Positions 46,848 to 55,504 of a stretch of 64,000 bases of DNA are shown here, one piece after another. The stretch comes from an uncultured Subdoligranulum sp. (GTDB taxonomy: Bacteria; Bacillota; Clostridia; Oscillospirales; Ruminococcaceae): contig CALZZE010000006.1 of the NCBI GenBank assembly GCA_945830575.1, positions 43,841-107,840 of the forward strand. The letters run 5' to 3'. A program made the position numbers and the translations under genes. The notes beneath the pieces are model-generated. The model was not told the DNA's origin and searched no databases. It saw nothing but the letters and a program-made list of their open reading frames with translations. Position 1 is the first letter of the stretch; each line of letters begins with the position of its first letter.

Positions 46848-47756
46848 TTAGGGTTTGGCAAAGCCCAGGCTGTTGAGCAGCTGGTCGTTGTCCCGCCAGT
46901 CCTCCCGCACCTTGACCCAGCATTGCAGGTTGACGCGGGCACCCAGAAGTTCCTCGATGTCGGCCCGGGCGGCGCTGCCGATTTTTTTCAGCATCTGCCC
47001 GCCCTTGCCAATGACCATGCCTTTGTGGCTCTTCTTTTCGCAGATGATGCTGGCGTCAATATCGATGAGGTCGGAATCGGGGCGTTCCTTAAATCGTTCC
47101 ACCGTGACGGCGATGCCGTGGGGCACCTCCTCCCGCAGGAACAGCAGCGCCTTCTCCCGGATCAGTTCGGCCACAAGCTCCTTTTCCGGCAAATCGGTGA
47201 AGGCGTCCTCATCAAAATAGTGGGGGCCTTCGTTGCCGTAGGGCGCGAGGATGGCAAACAGTTCTTCGCAGCCGGTGCCGTCTTTCGCGGAGACCGTGAC
47301 GATCTTATCAAAGCAGCCGAATTCTTCGATCTGCCGTTTGCGGGCTTCCAGCGCGGCAAAATTGTCCAGAAGGTCCACCTTGTTGATGACCGCAATGGCC
47401 GGGCCGCCCTTTTGCAGGGCCTTCACCATGCCCAGCTCGCTCTCGGTGAAATCCCCCGCCGGTTCAAACAGCATCATGGTCACGTCAACGTCCTTGAGGC
47501 TGGCGGCGGCGGTCTGGGTCATGCGGCTGTCCAGACGGTTGCGGGCCGCGTGGATGCCGGGGGTATCCATCAGCACATACTGCACCGGGCCTTTGGTGAT
47601 GATGCCGGTGATGCGGCTGCGGGTGGTCTGGGGCTTTTTGGTGACAATAGCCACCTTCTCCCCCACAAGATGGTTGGTCAGGCTGGATTTGCCCACATTG
47701 GGGCGGCCCACCAGCGCCACAAAGACGCTGCTGGGCTGTTGAATGGTTTTGGGCAT
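46848..47756 (-). CDS. era: GTPase Era
   Basis: Era binds the 3' end of 16S rRNA and helps 30S maturation. The 302-residue protein has G1 GRPNVGKSS, G3 DTPG and G4 NKVD, and the C-terminal KH domain with KGMVIGKGGQMLKKIG. The start follows dgkA by six bases. Its last codon (CCC for Pro) and stop TAA merge with the sequence TAAGGCAACACCGC, which is also the end of the hairpin repeat element near 17.98 kb. Confidence 0.97.
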   Translation of the reverse strand: MPKTIQQPSSVFVALVGRPNVGKSSLTNHLVGEKVAIVTKKPQTTRSRITGIITKGPVQYVLMDTPGIHAARNRLDSRMTQTAAASLKDVDVTMMLFEPAGDFTESELGMVKALQKGGPAIAVINKVDLLDNFAALEARKRQIEEFGCFDKIVTVSAKDGTGCEELFAILAPYGNEGPHYFDEDAFTDLPEKELVAELIREKALLFLREEVPHGIAVTVERFKERPDSDLIDIDASIICEKKSHKGMVIGKGGQMLKKIGSAARADIEELLGARVNLQCWVKVREDWRDNDQLLNSLGFAKP

Positions 47757-47762
47757 AGGAAT

Positions 47763-48245
47763 TTATTGGCCTTTCTGTTGTTGATTGGGTTTATGGAAGA
47801 TAAACACGGCCGAGACCAGCAGCATAGCCAGCAGGCCTGCCAGCCGCAGGGGCGCATCGGTCAGCTTGTGCCACAGCAGAGCGGGGCGGCCTGCCGTGCC
47901 GAACACGCAAACTGCCACCACCACGGCCCCCACCGCCGCCGCCAGCACCGCACCGGCGGCCATATCCTTGGCGGCGCCGGCGCTCCACCAGTGGGAGGTA
48001 TCGGGCTTGTCCACGGCGCGCTCCACAGCGGAGTTCATCAATTCCAGCGCCATGACAAGGAACACGCAGATGGTCAGCAGCGCCGTTTCCACCGGGCTGA
48101 TCTCGGCCAGCGCGGCGGCCATGTAGACAAACACGGCGGCGCACAAATGAAAGCGGAAGTTGCGCTCCTCCCGCACCGCGGCGCGGATGCCGTTCCATGC
48201 GTAGACGAACCCTTTGCCGAAACGCTTGAACTCAGATCTCATCAT
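47763..48245 (-). CDS. dgkA: Diacylglycerol kinase family protein (undecaprenol kinase type)
   Basis: The 160-residue integral membrane protein has an N-terminal part RFGKGFVYAWNGIRAAVREERNFRFH and membrane segments with LELMNSAVERAVD, which carries the kinase signature (conserved Glu and Asn). In Gram-positives the substrate is usually undecaprenol rather than diacylglycerol. An additional hydrophobic C-terminal segment is present. It overlaps ybeY by 14 bases and has no clear Shine-Dalgarno site, so it is probably translated by coupling. Confidence 0.9.
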   Translation of the reverse strand: MMRSEFKRFGKGFVYAWNGIRAAVREERNFRFHLCAAVFVYMAAALAEISPVETALLTICVFLVMALELMNSAVERAVDKPDTSHWWSAGAAKDMAAGAVLAAAVGAVVVAVCVFGTAGRPALLWHKLTDAPLRLAGLLAMLLVSAVFIFHKPNQQQKGQ

Positions 48246-48732
48246 TGGTATAGGACACGGTGCGGGGCAGTCCCAGCTGTACCAGCACGGCCTCTTCCTT
48301 TTCCCGCATGCGCACGGCCTCCAGACCGCTGGTCTCGTGGTCGTAGCCCAGCAGGTGCAGCATGGAATGGACGGTCAGATAGGCCACCTCCCGCTGAAGG
48401 CTGTGGCCGTACAGCTCGGCCTGTTCCATGGCGCGCTCCATGGAAATGACGATGTCTCCTAATATTTTACAGCCGTTGTCCTCATCCACATCATACTGGC
48501 CGTCCTGTCCCAGAGGGAAGCTAAGCACATCGGTGGCGGAGTCCTTGTCCCGGTACTCCTTGTTCAGTTCGTGGATGCGGGCATTGTCCACAAAGGTCAC
48601 GCTGATCTCCGCCGGGCCGTCAAAATGCTCGTATTCCAGCACCGCGTTGCAGCTGCGGCGAATGAGGATGCGCAGCCCCGAAGGGATCTTGACGGCATTC
48701 TGTTCATTGCTGATCAACACTTTATTGGACAT
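48232..48732 (-). CDS. ybeY: Endoribonuclease YbeY
   Basis: YbeY processes 16S rRNA 3' ends. The 166-residue protein has the metal-binding HSMLHLLGYDH motif near residues 122-132. Upstream of it, DSATDVLSFPLG is the other conserved segment. GGAGG is eight bases before ATG. The phoH-ybeY-dgkA-era order is classical in Firmicutes. Confidence 0.96.
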   Translation of the reverse strand: MSNKVLISNEQNAVKIPSGLRILIRRSCNAVLEYEHFDGPAEISVTFVDNARIHELNKEYRDKDSATDVLSFPLGQDGQYDVDEDNGCKILGDIVISMERAMEQAELYGHSLQREVAYLTVHSMLHLLGYDHETSGLEAVRMREKEEAVLVQLGLPRTVSYTNDEI

Positions 48733-48753
48733 GGGTCCATTCCTCCTTCTGCG

Positions 48754-49725
48754 TTATTTGATGGTTTGCTGCCGTTTCCGGGCAGCAGTTTCGTATGCAC
48801 GAACGATCTGCTGGACGAGCCGGTGACGCACCACATCCCGCTCGGTCAGACGCACCTGCGCGATGCCGTCCACATCCTTCAGCACTTCCAGCGCGTCAAT
48901 GAGGCCGCTGCGCACCTTATCCGGCAGATCGATCTGGGTCACATCCCCCGTCACGACCACCCGGCTGCCCACGCCCATGCGGGTCAAAAACATTTTCATC
49001 TGTTCCGGCGTGGTGTTCTGCGCCTCGTCCAGTATGATAAAGGCATCATCCAGTGTGCGACCGCGCATATAAGCCAGCGGCGCCACCTCGATGACCTGTT
49101 TTTCAAACAATTTCTGGAAGGTTTCCGCGCCCAGCAGATCAAACAATCCATCATACAGCGGGCGTAAATAGGGGTCCACCTTGTTTTGCAGGTCGCCGGG
49201 CAAAAATCCCAGCTTTTCCCCGGCCTCCACGGCAGGGCGGGTCAGAATAATGCGGGACACATCCTTGCTCTTGAACGCCTTGACCGCCATGGCCACCGCC
49301 AGATAGGTTTTGCCGGTGCCCGCGGGCCCCACGCCGAAGGTGATGGCGTTTTTGCGGATGGCCGCCAGATACTCCTTCTGGCCCAGCGTTTTGGGATGGA
49401 TGGGGCGGCCCTTCGCGGTGACGGCCACAAAATCATCGGTCAGTTCCCGCAGACGTTTTTCCTCGCCGCCTTTGGCCAGACTGATGCAGTACCGCACCGT
49501 CTGTTCCTCCAGCGGGGTATGGTTCTGCATCAGTGTCATCATGCCGTCCACAGCGCGGGCGGCGGCGGCAACGCCCTCCGGCTCCCCGACAAATTTCAGC
49601 TGAGAGCCACGGCATACCGCCGTCACACGGAATTCCTGCTCCAGCAGGCGCACATTCTGATCCCCACTGCCGAAAATTGCCGCCGCCAGTTCGATGCTGT
49701 CCAGCTCCACCGATGTCTCTGCCAA
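48754..49725 (-). CDS. phoH: PhoH-family ATPase
   Basis: The 323-residue protein has an N-terminal KH-like region and the PhoH ATPase with GPAGTGKT near residue 133 and DEAQN near 233. The function (an RNA helicase or nuclease partner) is not fixed. The start is TTG, eight bases after GGAGG. It precedes ybeY by 21 bases. An extended -10 promoter lies upstream. Confidence 0.94.
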   Translation of the reverse strand: MAETSVELDSIELAAAIFGSGDQNVRLLEQEFRVTAVCRGSQLKFVGEPEGVAAAARAVDGMMTLMQNHTPLEEQTVRYCISLAKGGEEKRLRELTDDFVAVTAKGRPIHPKTLGQKEYLAAIRKNAITFGVGPAGTGKTYLAVAMAVKAFKSKDVSRIILTRPAVEAGEKLGFLPGDLQNKVDPYLRPLYDGLFDLLGAETFQKLFEKQVIEVAPLAYMRGRTLDDAFIILDEAQNTTPEQMKMFLTRMGVGSRVVVTGDVTQIDLPDKVRSGLIDALEVLKDVDGIAQVRLTERDVVRHRLVQQIVRAYETAARKRQQTIK

Positions 49726-49761
49726 ATGCCGTTCCTCCCAAAGTAAAATCTTTCCTCTTAG

Positions 49762-49770
49762 ATTATATCA
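49762..49770 (-). promoter_or_regulatory. Extended -10 promoter of phoH-ybeY-dgkA-era
   Basis: TGA-TATAAT on the minus strand; the -35 is poor. It separates the vegetative era cluster from the sporulation genes yqfC-yqfD upstream. Confidence 0.65.
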
Positions 49771-49839
49771 CAGAATTTTGCAAAAGAAACTATGAATATT
49801 GTACAAAATTTTCTGCTTCCGTTCTACGTTTTTTCAAAT

Positions 49840-50994
49840 TCACTCCTCTTCCATGGCAATGTCTGCCGCAAACACATACTGTACGGTACAGCGGGCAATT
49901 TTTCCGTCACACTCCTGTGCCATTTGCTGTTCCCTGATGACCGCATCGGGAAATTGTTCCCCCAGTTGGCGGCGGCAGTCCCGCCGGGCCAGCGCCAGCG
50001 CCGTTTCCTCGCTGTGAAATACCGTCTGTTCCGCCTGTTCCCACCGGGTCACACGACAGCGGCACCCCGGCAGCGCCAGCCGTCCTGCCGTCAGCGGGAG
50101 CCATTCGATTTGTGTGATGCCTTCTGCAAAAATGTCCGGCTCTTCGCTCTGCCGGGTGGTTCCCAGCAGGTGCAGCGTGGTCTGTTCCTGCCGCCGGCCG
50201 GTGAGCATGAAACCCGTTTGCTTCAGCGGAATCTCCGCGCTGTACTGCGCCGTCACTCTGGCGATCACGCGGCCCCGCGCCGCCTGCGTCACCGGCGTGC
50301 CGTTCCTGTCCAGCTTTTGGGAGGCCGCCAGCTCCTGTCCCGCCGTCACATACTGACCCGGTTTGACAAGCGCAAACCCGCTTTCCACCTCCACCGAAAG
50401 CACCTCACCCCCGGCCTTGGCGGTCAGAGACTTGGCGCTGGGCTGTGGCTGAACCTGCCGGAATTCGGCAGGAGCGCTCTCCAGCACGAGACACCCGCCG
50501 GTGAAGTTCAGACTCGTCCAGCCGAACAGCTCGCTTTGCGCAGAGAGGGCGTTCTGGGCGGTGCTCAGCTTTTCTTTGGTGAGCCAGGCTCCCTCCCAGA
50601 TTTCCTGCTCTGCCAGCAGCTGACGGAGCGCCGGAATGGTTTCCGGCTCCACGCCGCCGAAATCCACCGCCCATACGAATCCTGTGAGCAGCCGAACCAG
50701 CACCAGAAACAGCGCCGCCCCCACCGGCACGCCGGGGCGGGCTAGCAGGCGCTCCACAAAGCGGCCCGGGCCGCGGCGGGTCCGCACCGTCATCTCCCAG
50801 CCGCCTTTGTCCGCCAGTTCGTACAGGACCAGCAAATCCGCACCTGCGGCGGTGGCCTCATACCCTGTGCCGGTACACCGGATATTCTCCAGCCGGACGC
50901 ACCTTGCCGCTGCCGCGCTGAGAAAATGCTGCGCGCCCTGTCCGCTCACCGCAAAACGGACGCGGTCCGCCCGCCATGTGTCACAGCGTTTCAT
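49840..50994 (-). CDS. yqfD: Sporulation protein YqfD
   Basis: The 384-residue protein has a cytoplasmic N-terminal domain, one membrane segment at about residues 90-110, and a long extracytoplasmic part with repeated beta strands. It fits the YqfD (stage IV) family in order and size. YqfD is required for full spore cortex formation in Clostridium and Bacillus. It overlaps yqfC by 14 bases, and phoH follows. Confidence 0.9.
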   Translation of the reverse strand: MKRCDTWRADRVRFAVSGQGAQHFLSAAAARCVRLENIRCTGTGYEATAAGADLLVLYELADKGGWEMTVRTRRGPGRFVERLLARPGVPVGAALFLVLVRLLTGFVWAVDFGGVEPETIPALRQLLAEQEIWEGAWLTKEKLSTAQNALSAQSELFGWTSLNFTGGCLVLESAPAEFRQVQPQPSAKSLTAKAGGEVLSVEVESGFALVKPGQYVTAGQELAASQKLDRNGTPVTQAARGRVIARVTAQYSAEIPLKQTGFMLTGRRQEQTTLHLLGTTRQSEEPDIFAEGITQIEWLPLTAGRLALPGCRCRVTRWEQAEQTVFHSEETALALARRDCRRQLGEQFPDAVIREQQMAQECDGKIARCTVQYVFAADIAMEEE

Positions 50995-51298
50995 GGTCGG
51001 TCCCCCATTTGTTTTTCAGTTCGATGCGGTGGACCCGGCCCGCCGCCACCAGCCTTTTGCCGGAAAGCGATTCTATTCGCAATTCCTGCCCATACAATGT
51101 TACTATCCCCTCTCCCAAATCCAGACAGATGGTCTGTGGCGTGAAATCCAGCACCCGGCGGCAGCCATCGGTGATGATGAGGCCGCCGCGGATCTCCAGT
51201 TCCGGCAGAAAATAAAACTGCCGGGGCGGCTGGGCCAGCAGGGAGCCGGGATCAAAGCGCTGGCGGGAACGCCGGGGGCGCGGCTTTCTGTGTTTCAT
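50981..51298 (-). CDS. yqfC: YabP/YqfC-family sporulation protein
   Basis: The 105-residue protein carries the YabP/YqfC fold: FLPELEIRGGLIITDGCRRVLDFTPQTICLDLG. It has a basic N-terminal extension. yqfC-yqfD-phoH is the standard order. It diverges from a ylbJ-like gene across 56 bases, and both are sporulation genes, so a shared sigma-E-type control region is expected. I do not see a convincing sigma-E promoter there. Confidence 0.9.
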   Translation of the reverse strand: MKHRKPRPRRSRQRFDPGSLLAQPPRQFYFLPELEIRGGLIITDGCRRVLDFTPQTICLDLGEGIVTLYGQELRIESLSGKRLVAAGRVHRIELKNKWGTDHETL

Positions 51299-51354
51299 GG
51301 CTGCCCCCTTTCCGCAAGCTGTTCACCAAAATATAGTCGAGGGGTGGGCCGGTT

Positions 51355-52365
51355 ATGAATCCATTCGTGTTGTTGGGCGCGCTGGGGCTGTGCGGACTGG
51401 TGCTGGCACAGCCCGCGGCGGCCGCTGCGGGATTTGCTGAGGGGCTGCGTCTGTGCGCCGGAAGCGTGCTGCCTGCACTGTTCCCCTTTTTCGTGGTGTG
51501 CGAGCTGGCAGCCTGCTCTCCCGCCGCCCGCCGTGTTGCTTCCCGTCTGGGTGCGCCGTTACGGCTGCTGGGTCTGAAAAGCGACGCCGCACCCATGATT
51601 CTGCTGCTCTCCCTCTTGGGCGGCTATGCGGTCTGTGCCGCCACAGTGCATCGGCTGCGGGGGCAGCTCAGTGACCGGGAGGCCGCTCTGCTGACTCTTC
51701 TGGGCTGCTGTGCCGGGCCGGGGTTCACAGTGGGCTGTGTGGGCGGATTGCTGCTGGGCAGCGTGCGGCTGGGCCTTCTTTTGTACGGTGTGCAGCTGGC
51801 CGCCAATCTGCTCTGCGCCGCGGCGGCGGTTCCGTTTTTGCCGCCCCCCGGGAACGCGGTTGCCGCCGTCCAAAATTTCCTGTCTCCCGTCAGTCTGCCG
51901 CAAGCCATCGGACGCGGGGTGGACAGCTGCCTGAGCGTCTGCGGCTGTGTGGTGTTTTTCCGCATGGCCGGGGCGGTGCTGCATTGGGGGGCTGTGGGAA
52001 GTGCTCTGCTGGAGGTCAGCGCCGGATGCGCCGCCTTTGCAGCTTTGGGCGGGCGGGCCGCACTGTTCGGCTGCTGCTTTTGCATCAGCGTACTGGGGCT
52101 GTCGGTCTGGGCGCAGCTGGCGCTGCTGCTGGACGGCTGCGTCAGCCTTGGCCCGCTGCTGATCAGCCGCGCACTCCACTGTACCGTCTATCCCGCTCTG
52201 GTGTGGCTTTGCCTGCGGGTTTCGCCGGGGACAGCATCGGTATTTTCCAGCCTGCAGGGAAGGGTCATCCCCACTGTGCGGCTGGCGCCTGACGCCGCCG
52301 TCATCACCGCGGCATTCCTCTGTGCAGCACTTTACAACAGCGGGAAAAAGTTCTATAATAAGTAA
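51355..52365 (+). CDS. ylbJ: Sporulation integral membrane protein YlbJ-like
   Basis: The 336-residue protein has eight or nine hydrophobic segments. The beginning (FAEGLRLCAGSVLPALFPFFVV) matches the YlbJ family, made in the mother cell and related to nucleoside-recognition transporters. It has been implicated in spore metabolite transport. Cysteine content is high in the last third. A promoter for the next gene is embedded in its final codons. Confidence 0.84.
   Translation: MNPFVLLGALGLCGLVLAQPAAAAAGFAEGLRLCAGSVLPALFPFFVVCELAACSPAARRVASRLGAPLRLLGLKSDAAPMILLLSLLGGYAVCAATVHRLRGQLSDREAALLTLLGCCAGPGFTVGCVGGLLLGSVRLGLLLYGVQLAANLLCAAAAVPFLPPPGNAVAAVQNFLSPVSLPQAIGRGVDSCLSVCGCVVFFRMAGAVLHWGAVGSALLEVSAGCAAFAALGGRAALFGCCFCISVLGLSVWAQLALLLDGCVSLGPLLISRALHCTVYPALVWLCLRVSPGTASVFSSLQGRVIPTVRLAPDAAVITAAFLCAALYNSGKKFYNK
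52331..52359 (+). promoter_or_regulatory. Promoter inside the end of ylbJ
   Basis: TTTACA, 17 bases, TATAAT. The -10 is the last Tyr-Asn codons of ylbJ. It would drive the next two genes independently of sporulation. Confidence 0.65.
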
Positions 52366-52409
52366 TATATGCTTTGGGACGTATCATCCGGGAAAGGAAG
52401 TGAAACACT

Positions 52410-52631
52410 ATGTTCAGGCGCGTGCCGTATGGCAGCAGCATCGCTCCGTCCTGTTCCTACTGTGCCTTCGGTTCCCCTGCTCCGGATGGCAAAATGGTGC
52501 TCTGCACACGGCGGGGCGTGGTATCCCCCTATTATTCCTGCCGCCGTTTCCGCTATGACCCCCTTCTGCGGGTGCCGCACCGGCAGGAACTGCCCTTGAT
52601 GGATCCCACGGATTTCACATTGGAAGAATAG
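52410..52631 (+). CDS. Small cysteine-motif protein of unknown function
   Basis: The 73-residue protein has CSYC, LCTRRGVV and YSCRRFRYDPLLRVP, giving four conserved cysteines in a zinc-ribbon-like spacing. The same pattern occurs in small proteins of other Clostridia (recalled, not searched). It begins with GGAAG before ATG and is followed by a membrane-protein gene. Function unknown. Confidence 0.75.
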   Translation: MFRRVPYGSSIAPSCSYCAFGSPAPDGKMVLCTRRGVVSPYYSCRRFRYDPLLRVPHRQELPLMDPTDFTLEE

Positions 52632-52641
52632 GAAGAATCGA

Positions 52642-53496
52642 ATGGAAAAGAAAAAACACCCCCGCCGCTCCGCAAAAGAGGAATTTCTCCACGCATGGAA
52701 CACCAAGCGCGGTGTGACGGTGGTCTCGTTGATCCTGCGTCTGTCAGTCATTCTGGTGCTGATCGCACAGGTTTTTAACCGAAACTATGAAAACGTGTTT
52801 CTTTGCGTTCTCACACTGTTTCTGTTCACCATGCCCACCATGCTGGAGCGCAATCTGCGCATTGATTTCCCGGATACGCTGGAAATCATCATTCTGCTGT
52901 TCATCTATGCGGCGGAGATTCTGGGCGAGATCGGCGCATATTACGTGGCCTTTCCCCATTGGGACACCGTTTTGCACACGCTGAACGGCTTTTTGTGCGC
53001 GGCCATCGGGTTTTCCATGTTGGATATTCTCAACCGGCGGGGCAACATCAAATTCCATCTTTCGCCGGTGTATCTGGCTTTGATGGCGTTCTGCTTTTCC
53101 ATGACGGTGGGCGTGCTGTGGGAGTTTTTTGAGTTTTCCATGGATCAGCTGTTCCTGCTGGATATGCAGAAGGACAACGTGATCCCGGCCATCGGCAGCA
53201 TCATGCTGGACCCCACCGGCGGAAACCGACCCACCGTTCTGAAAAACATCACCGATGTGATCGTGGTACAGGCGGACGGCACGCAGGTTTCTCTGGGGCT
53301 GGGCGGCTATCTGGATGTGGGACTCATGGATACCATGGAGGATCTGTTCGTGAACTTCATCGGCGCGCTGGTGTTTTCCGTCATCGGATTCTTCTACCTG
53401 CGCGGGCGCGGCAAAGGCAGCTTTGTCAAGCGGTTCATCCCGGTGCTCTCCGAGCCGGAAAGTGTCGAGGAGGCGCAAGGCCCGGACACTCCGTAA
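52642..53496 (+). CDS. Integral membrane protein, DUF2238/YjdF-like
   Basis: The 284-residue protein has about six membrane segments. Two conserved blocks are visible: FPHWDTVLHTLNGFLCAAIGFSM and SMTVGVLWEFFEFSMDQLF, which resemble DUF2238 proteins. No catalytic function is known. It follows the 73-aa gene by ten bases, and a bidirectional terminator follows it. GGAAG precedes the ATG. Confidence 0.78.
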   Translation: MEKKKHPRRSAKEEFLHAWNTKRGVTVVSLILRLSVILVLIAQVFNRNYENVFLCVLTLFLFTMPTMLERNLRIDFPDTLEIIILLFIYAAEILGEIGAYYVAFPHWDTVLHTLNGFLCAAIGFSMLDILNRRGNIKFHLSPVYLALMAFCFSMTVGVLWEFFEFSMDQLFLLDMQKDNVIPAIGSIMLDPTGGNRPTVLKNITDVIVVQADGTQVSLGLGGYLDVGLMDTMEDLFVNFIGALVFSVIGFFYLRGRGKGSFVKRFIPVLSEPESVEEAQGPDTP

Positions 53497-53514
53497 GCTT
53501 TCATATAAAAAAGA

Positions 53515-53548
53515 AAAGCCCCTTCACTTTTTTCGGTGAAGGGGCTTT
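53515..53548. terminator. Bidirectional terminator
   Basis: AAAGCCCCTTCAC pairs with GTGAAGGGGCTTT (13 bp, no mismatch). It lies between the plus-strand membrane gene and the tRNA on the minus strand. Confidence 0.88.
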
Positions 53549-53552
53549 GTGC

Positions 53553-53628
53553 TGGAGCTTGTGGCCGGACTCGAACCGGCGACCTGCTCATTACGAGTGA
53601 GCTGCTCTACCAACTGAGCCACACAAGC
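53553..53628 (-). tRNA. tRNA-Thr (anticodon CGT)
   Basis: The acceptor stem is GCTTGTG/CACAAGC, with the D arm GCTCAGTTGGTAGAGC. The anticodon arm is GCTCA-CTCGTAA-TGAGC, giving anticodon CGT (reads ACG), and the T arm is GCCGG-TTCGAGT-CCGGC. The CCA end is encoded. It has its own promoter and shares the terminator at 53515-53548. Confidence 0.96.
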
Positions 53629-53643
53629 AAGCGCAACACTATT

Positions 53644-53671
53644 AGTATACAGATTTTTGCAAAGAAGTCAA
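53644..53671 (-). promoter_or_regulatory. sigA promoter of tRNA-Thr
   Basis: Minus-strand TTGACT, 16 bases, TATACT, about 15 bases upstream of the tRNA 5' end. Confidence 0.75.
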
Positions 53672-53705
53672 GGGGTACAACCAAATTTTACGCCGAAAAG
53701 GGTGT

Positions 53706-54161
53706 TCATGGCTCCCGCAGACCCTCCCGGTAACAGATCAGGATCCAGTTCTGCTCCCCGATTTGGACGCGGAAATCATACACAGTATCCAGAAAAATCA
53801 CAAGACTGCCGTCCTCCTGCTCCGTCATGCGATAATCCGCCTTGGGCAGCGTTTGACTGCGTTCATCCGTGTAGGCGTTTTCTGTCATCTGGTGGGCAAA
53901 CTGTACATCCACCTGCTCCGGTTCCATGCCGGTGACGGTCAGCACGGGGAGTCCCTCCACCCGCAGCATCGGCAGTGTCTGCCCTGTGCCCTCCCCTTTG
54001 GGCGTGTAAACCGCCGTTTCCTCCGAAAGCAGCGTACAGCCGGACAGCACCGCCGTGCCTCCGCCGTCCAGCTCCGCCGTCCAGACAGGGGCAGATTCCT
54101 TGGCCCGTTGGCAGCCCGCCAACGCCATCACAAGGCAGAACAGCAGCGCAATTTTTCTCAT
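53706..54161 (-). CDS. Small lipoprotein of the gamma-glutamyl ligase operon
   Basis: The 151-residue protein begins with a basic n-region and a hydrophobic segment ending in LAGC, a lipobox, so it is lipid-anchored outside. The rest is mostly strand and shows no known domain. It lies 11 bases after the ATP-grasp gene and so is expressed with it. AAGGA is six bases before the chosen ATG; an in-frame GTG is the alternative start. Its role with the two cytoplasmic ligases is unclear; it may sense or bind a peptide or cation. Confidence 0.8.
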   Translation of the reverse strand: MRKIALLFCLVMALAGCQRAKESAPVWTAELDGGGTAVLSGCTLLSEETAVYTPKGEGTGQTLPMLRVEGLPVLTVTGMEPEQVDVQFAHQMTENAYTDERSQTLPKADYRMTEQEDGSLVIFLDTVYDFRVQIGEQNWILICYREGLREP

Positions 54162-54172
54162 GGCAATTCCTT

Positions 54173-55504
54173 TCACGGCTGCACCAGCAGCGTGGGCAGC
54201 GTTTTTTCGCTGTACTGGGAAGAAATGATGGGGCTGAGCGATACCCGGGAGTACACGCCCTGCACCGTTCCGTCATATACGTAAACGCCGGTCAGATTGT
54301 AATAGGGATTGCGGCCAAACACGCCGTCCTTCAAGCCGTAGTTTTCGGTGACATAGGGCGTGTAAAACTCCTGCAGAAGATAATCCTCCCCCAGCGATTT
54401 GCGGGCCAAATGCTCCCACCATGCATCGTTGTGCTCCACGCCCGCATGGACGCCCCGGGAGCCGTAGGAATCCAGCGGTTTCAAAATCCAACTGTCCTTG
54501 TGGGCCAGCACCTCGGGCAGGTCGCGTTCCTCAAAGCGCTTGGTCATCGGAACGTGAGCGGCCACAAACGCCCGTTCCTCCTCCGTGAGCATAGCCAGCG
54601 TTTCGGGGGCCTGCATGACCCGGAAAATGGTCTTGTTGTGCACCAGCTGCGTGTGGAAGTCCCCCAGCAGCAGCACCGCGCCGTCCCGCTGTGCCTCCAG
54701 CAGCGCGGCGCTTTCCCCGTAATGGGACAGCACATCGCTGGTAACGGCACGGCGGTAAATGACGTTGATGGGTCGCCCCGCGGGGCCGGAAAGCACACGG
54801 GCCGCCGGGTCATAGGACAGCGCCCGCACATCACAGACCTCGGCGGGAATGCCCTTTGCCTCAAAATGGCGGCGGAATTCCTCAAATTCGTTGACGGTGC
54901 CGCATTCCAGATAATCCACGATGGCAACGGAAGGAACGCCGCTGCCGCCAGTCTTTTTGCGGTACAGCGCCAGAACCGTATCTACCCAGCTGTCGAACAG
55001 CTCACAGGTACGGGTGGCGTGGGCCGCGGTGAATTCCTGATACCCGGCGGACAGCCGCTGTGCGTTGTGCAGTTCCCTGTCCTCATTCATGGCACTGGTG
55101 CCGTCGGTGTTGAATTCACAGTATTTGTACTCGCCGGTATCCTCATTATAGAAAAAGTCGATGCGCGCCATGGGCAGCATGGACACACTTCGGTCGGCAC
55201 GCAAAATCAGCTGTTCGGTGCGTTCATCAAAACCGAACAGCGCACGATAGGAGGCATCGGCAAAATACGCATCCATGATTTTGGCAAAAATGCCGTACAG
55301 GATTTTCATATCCGCAGCAAAATCAGCAAAAATTTTTTCTGTAAACAGCTTGGGCTTGTAGCAGGTGCGCACATACTCCCCGTGATGGATGGCGGTGGAG
55401 GCTTTCATATACTCGGTGATGCGGTCGAAATCCGCATGGAGCGCCTGCGGGTCACGCAGGGCGTTGTCCAGATATTCCCGGTTGAGGGCTTGCAGTTCAT
55501 TCAT
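54173..55504 (-). CDS. ATP-grasp ligase, glutathionylspermidine synthase-like
   Basis: The 443-residue protein resembles the C-terminal synthetase domain of glutathionylspermidine synthase. CEFNTDGTSAMNED near residue 127-140 carries metal-binding acidic residues, and WILKPLDSYGSRG near 341 is the ATP-grasp glycine-rich segment. It overlaps the gamma-glutamyl-cysteine ligase gene by eight bases (ATGAATGA), so translation is coupled. The likely reaction adds an amino acid or amine to a gamma-glutamyl-cysteine-type acid. No amidase domain is present. Glutathione, an amine conjugate, or another product are all possible. Confidence 0.82.
   Translation of the reverse strand: MNELQALNREYLDNALRDPQALHADFDRITEYMKASTAIHHGEYVRTCYKPKLFTEKIFADFAADMKILYGIFAKIMDAYFADASYRALFGFDERTEQLILRADRSVSMLPMARIDFFYNEDTGEYKYCEFNTDGTSAMNEDRELHNAQRLSAGYQEFTAAHATRTCELFDSWVDTVLALYRKKTGGSGVPSVAIVDYLECGTVNEFEEFRRHFEAKGIPAEVCDVRALSYDPAARVLSGPAGRPINVIYRRAVTSDVLSHYGESAALLEAQRDGAVLLLGDFHTQLVHNKTIFRVMQAPETLAMLTEEERAFVAAHVPMTKRFEERDLPEVLAHKDSWILKPLDSYGSRGVHAGVEHNDAWWEHLARKSLGEDYLLQEFYTPYVTENYGLKDGVFGRNPYYNLTGVYVYDGTVQGVYSRVSLSPIISSQYSEKTLPTLLVQP

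Noticed and set aside
46759..46850. Possible second complete copy of the hairpin element between yqzL-like and era
   Set aside because: Only the 14-base end TAAGGCAACACCGC is shared. The following bases do not match the internal part of the element and there is no second arm.
46728..48449. Antisense frame across era, dgkA and ybeY
   Set aside because: It crosses several real genes and their junctions, which a genuine gene would not do here.
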